Shown here piece by piece: positions 7,164 to 8,609 of a stretch of 8,609 nt of DNA. Under the pieces are notes generated by a model. It saw nothing but the letters and a program-made list of their open reading frames with translations, was not told the DNA's origin and made no database searches. How positions within the stretch are numbered: the stretch's first letter is position 1; the number at the start of each line of letters is the position of its first letter. Source of the stretch: an uncultured Eubacteriales bacterium (lineage in GTDB: Bacteria; Bacillota_A; Clostridia; Christensenellales; Aristaeellaceae); NCBI GenBank assembly GCA_902775835.1, contig CACYNZ010000155.1, forward strand, positions 1 through 8,609, written 5' to 3'. Both the position numbers and the translations under genes were made by a program.

Positions 7164-7462
7164 GGCATTTCCTCCTCACTGTCAAACATGGCAATCCGCT
7201 CCACCACGGGATTGTACTTTTCTGAAATTCCCACATGCAGCGGATGCTTCAGATACTTCGGAAGCGAAGAAGCGTCCCGCAGCTTCATCTCCACCATGAC
7301 ATCCATGTTCATGGGGCGGGACACCACATTGCGCAGAACGCGCACTTCCAGAATTTCCTCCGGAAGCGCTGCCTTCAGGGCTTCAAAGGTTTCCCGGTAC
7401 TCCTGTTCCGCTGCCGCATCAAAGCAGCCGTCCCTGAGCTTCATCATCACGATATGCCGCAT
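7160..7462 (-). CDS. Dabb-domain (stress-responsive A/B barrel) small protein
   Basis: This 100-residue protein has the Dabb fold signature (PF07876, dimeric alpha/beta barrel): an N-terminal strand MRHIVMMKLRDG, a central strand NMDVMVEMKLRD and the conserved C-terminal LPKYLKHPLHVGISEKYNPV followed by a strand VERIAMFD. The HPxH motif (His73, His76) is characteristic. The length equals a single domain. Family members are small dimers, some of them enzymes and many of unknown function, so no reaction is assigned. It is the first gene after the T-box leader, with an ideal AAGGAGG 7 nt before the ATG. Its stop overlaps the dehydrogenase start by 4 nt, which favours a joint function with that enzyme. 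Confidence 0.87.
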   Translation of the reverse strand: MRHIVMMKLRDGCFDAAAEQEYRETFEALKAALPEEILEVRVLRNVVSRPMNMDVMVEMKLRDASSLPKYLKHPLHVGISEKYNPVVERIAMFDSEEEMP

Positions 7463-7489
7463 GTTTCTTCCTCCTTCGCCCGTTTACAC

Positions 7490-7518
7490 AAAAAGCCCCG
7501 TCCGCAAAGGACAGGGCT
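7490..7518 (-). terminator. T-box regulatory terminator
   Basis: On the minus strand AGCCCTGTCC (7518-7509), loop TTTGC and GGACGGGGCT (7503-7494) form a 10-bp stem with one U-G pair, followed by a U-run to 7490. Its 5' arm contains the bases (CTGTCC) that close the antiterminator, so the two structures exclude each other. Confidence 0.92.
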
Positions 7519-7740
7519 GTTATTCCTGTGGTACCACCTTCATTAATCCCGCTTAAGGGGATTCACTCGTCGGGATGCAATCACATCCTCTGCTCTTCAC
7601 GCGAGCTCACGGTCAGGCTACAGGGACAGGTCCGTTCGCCGTTCCCTCCGTGGTCCATTTGCCATCCCGCTTCCGTCCGGGCTTCCATCATCCCCGGCTT
7701 GCTGTGCGTGCGCTGAAGGTTTGATCTCCACGTCATCGGT
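7490..7740 (-). promoter_or_regulatory. T-box riboswitch, probable Trp (UGG) specifier
   Basis: This is a tRNA-sensing leader controlling the five-gene operon. Stem I is built from CCG/CGG at the base, a GAUGA kink-turn (7737-7733) facing GAGGGAA, a CGTGG/CCACG helix (7732-7728 with 7653-7649), a specifier loop with 5' strand AGATCAAA, and a distal hairpin CCGGG/CCCGG (7697-7677). Just above the lower helix the 3' strand reads AAATGGA: specifier TGG (7657-7655) followed by the conserved purine. Stem II uses GCGA/TCGC and ACGG/CCGT (about 7639-7601); stem III is GGATG/CATCC (7588-7573). The antiterminator is AAGG-[TGGTACC]-ACAG...CTGT-CCTT (7540-7507), with the bulge that pairs with the uncharged tRNA 3' end. 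T-box identity is nearly certain. The amino acid is less certain, because the bulge TGGT predicts an A discriminator while tRNA-Trp usually has G; AUG (Met) in the same loop is the main alternative. Confidence 0.93.
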
Positions 7741-7760
7741 TTGTCTATGAGGTTGAGGGG

Positions 7761-7789
7761 ATGGTAGCAAATGCTTCCAGAAACGTCAA
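7761..7789 (-). promoter_or_regulatory. Promoter of the T-box operon
   Basis: On the minus strand TTGACG (7789-7784) and TACCAT (7766-7761) are separated by exactly 17 bp, and the -10 is preceded by TGC (extended -10). The predicted start near 7755 lies about 15 nt before T-box stem I, as expected. Confidence 0.75.
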
Positions 7790-8394
7790 GACTGAAAATT
7801 GTATTTCTCCTGTTTTTCCACCCCGCCTTCACCAACTTCCCGTCCATTGAATACCTGTACAACACCAATGAAGGCCACAAGCTGATCGGCGAATACCTGC
7901 AGAGCGTGGTTTCCGGTGTCGGCGTGACCATGAACCTGACCAACCGGGAATGGAACACCTTCCTGAACACCCGCAAGAACGGCGACTACACCGTGGCCCG
8001 CACCGGCTGGCTGGCCGACTACAACGATCCCATTTCCTTCCTGGATATGTGGGTTTCCGGCTCCGGCAACAATGACTCCCAGTTCGGCAAGGGCAAGCAC
8101 GGCGAACTGAAGATGTTCTCCATCGACCTGACCCCCTACGGCGTGGACCTGAAGGTGGAAAACGGCACCTGGGCTGAGACCTATGACGCCGCCATCGCCG
8201 CCATCAAGACCTGCACAGACAAGACGGCCCGCTACGGCATGATGCATGCCGCAGAAGACCTGCTCATGAGCACCGGCGCCATCACCCCCCTGTACTTCTA
8301 CACGGATATCTATATGCTGTCCAAGGACGTGCATGGGTTCTTCGCCAATCCTCTGGGCTACAAGTATTTCATGTACTGCACCGTGGGTGAATAA
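7771..8394 (+). pseudogene. C-terminal remnant of an oligopeptide-binding protein (OppA / SBP_bac_5 family)
   Basis: The open frame of 207 codons matches only the C-terminal portion of a peptide/nickel ABC transporter solute-binding protein, normally over 500 residues. Family-like segments are FPSIEYLYNTNEGHKLIGE (from about residue 23), REWNTFLNTRKNGDYTVART (59-78), GWLADYNDPISFLDMWVSGS (79-98) and ITPLYFYTDIYMLSKDVHGF. The first 20 or so codons (MLPETSRLKIVFLLFFHPAF) do not match the family and lie over the promoter of the opposite-strand T-box operon. The N-terminal two thirds, including the signal peptide, are therefore missing. The rest has no frameshift and uses strongly biased codons (AAC, ACC, GGC, CTG), as in a highly expressed gene, so the truncation looks recent or the contig is misjoined. 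It is the only plus-strand gene in the window. A product, if made, should not function in transport. Confidence 0.8.
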
Positions 8395-8414
8395 TCCCAT
8401 TCCATGCAGCGCAC

Positions 8415-8452
8415 GGGAGGGAGAAGCCGTTTCGGCTTCCCCCTCCCTTTTT
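8415..8452 (+). terminator. Terminator after the OppA remnant
   Basis: GGGAGGGAGAAGCC (8415-8428), loop GTTTC and GGCTTCCCCCTCCC (8434-8447) form a 14-bp stem with one mismatch, followed by TTTTT. It lies 20 nt after the remnant's stop codon and is fully intact, so the 3' end of the original gene has been kept. Confidence 0.88.
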
Positions 8453-8478
8453 CGTGGAATCCTTTCCATCTGCACAGG

Positions 8479-8511
8479 AAAAGGACCGCCTTCCCCCCGG
8501 GAAAGCGGTCC
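8479..8511 (-). terminator. Terminator of the right-edge minus-strand gene
   Basis: On the minus strand GGACCGC (8511-8505) and GCGGTCC (8489-8483) pair, with further TTCCC/GGGAA pairing inside, and TTTT (8482-8479) follows. It lies about 20 nt past the stop codon at 8532. The U-run is short, so efficiency may be moderate. Confidence 0.7.
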
Positions 8512-8531
8512 GTCATTTTCCATGAAAAGGT

Positions 8532-8609
8532 TCACTCGGCGGCATCCAGGACGAATTCCATGTCCCCGCCGTTTCTGGCTGTATAGCGCACACTGTTCAT
8601 ATCAAAGGC
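8532..8609 (-). CDS. C-terminal 25 residues of an unidentified protein (cut by window edge)
   Basis: The minus-strand frame entering from the right edge reads AFDMNSVRYTARNGGDMEFVLDAAE and ends in TGA (8534-8532). It is followed by a hairpin terminator at 8479-8511, which supports it as a real gene end. The fragment is too short to assign a family. It converges on the OppA remnant. Confidence 0.6.
   Translation of the reverse strand, partial: AFDMNSVRYTARNGGDMEFVLDAAE

Noticed and set aside
7560..7976. Minus-strand frame of 131 codons over the T-box leader
   Set aside because: The region is explained base by base by T-box stems and the promoter; the reading frame is incidental.
7786..8535. 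Minus-strand open frame of 249 codons opposite the OppA remnant
   Set aside because: Its composition (Gly, Val, His, Gln rich) and lack of any motif mark it as the antisense shadow of the plus-strand reading, and it crosses two terminators.
1..8609. CRISPR arrays, tRNA or rRNA genes, insertion sequences, attachment sites
   Set aside because: I looked for regularly spaced repeats, tRNA cloverleaf ends, transposase motifs and terminal inverted repeats and found none that hold up.

Overview
The window looks like a chromosomal segment of a fairly GC-rich Bacillota (Firmicutes) bacterium. The clearest support is a complete T-box riboswitch, strong AGGAGG-type ribosome binding sites, and U-tailed hairpin terminators after nearly every transcription unit. 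The exact lineage cannot be read from the sequence; GC-rich Clostridia or Erysipelotrichia-like lineages are possible. Every gene lies on the minus strand except a truncated oligopeptide-binding-protein remnant on the plus strand near the right edge.

Layout in the direction of minus-strand transcription (right to left). (1) 8532-8609: the last 25 codons of an unidentified gene with its terminator. It converges on (2) the plus-strand remnant (7771-8394), the C-terminal part of an OppA-type solute-binding protein with its own terminator. (3) 7789-3243: the main operon. A TTGACG/TACCAT promoter is followed by a T-box leader with a likely UGG (Trp) specifier and mutually exclusive antiterminator and terminator. 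Five tightly packed genes follow: a small Dabb-domain protein, a GldA/YbdH-type metal-dependent dehydrogenase, and a TrpXYZ-type ABC importer (binding protein, permease, ATPase). A strong terminator closes the operon. (4) 3160-808: a two-gene signalling unit, an XRE-type DNA-binding protein and a membrane Ser/Thr kinase with an extracytoplasmic leucine-rich-repeat domain, ended by a hairpin that can work on both strands. (5) 799-1: an extended -10 promoter directly abutting that terminator, a long leader, and the N-terminal part of an AMP-forming acyl-CoA synthetase that runs off the left edge.

The most informative part is the T-box operon. Uncharged tRNA (probably tRNA-Trp) should let transcription pass into all five genes, so the Dabb protein and the 2-hydroxy/2-oxo-acid-type dehydrogenase are predicted to be co-induced with amino-acid import on starvation. 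This association is not explained by transport alone and is the best candidate here for an undescribed functional link. One detail is inconsistent: the T-box bulge reads UGGU, which predicts an A discriminator base, whereas bacterial tRNA-Trp usually has G.
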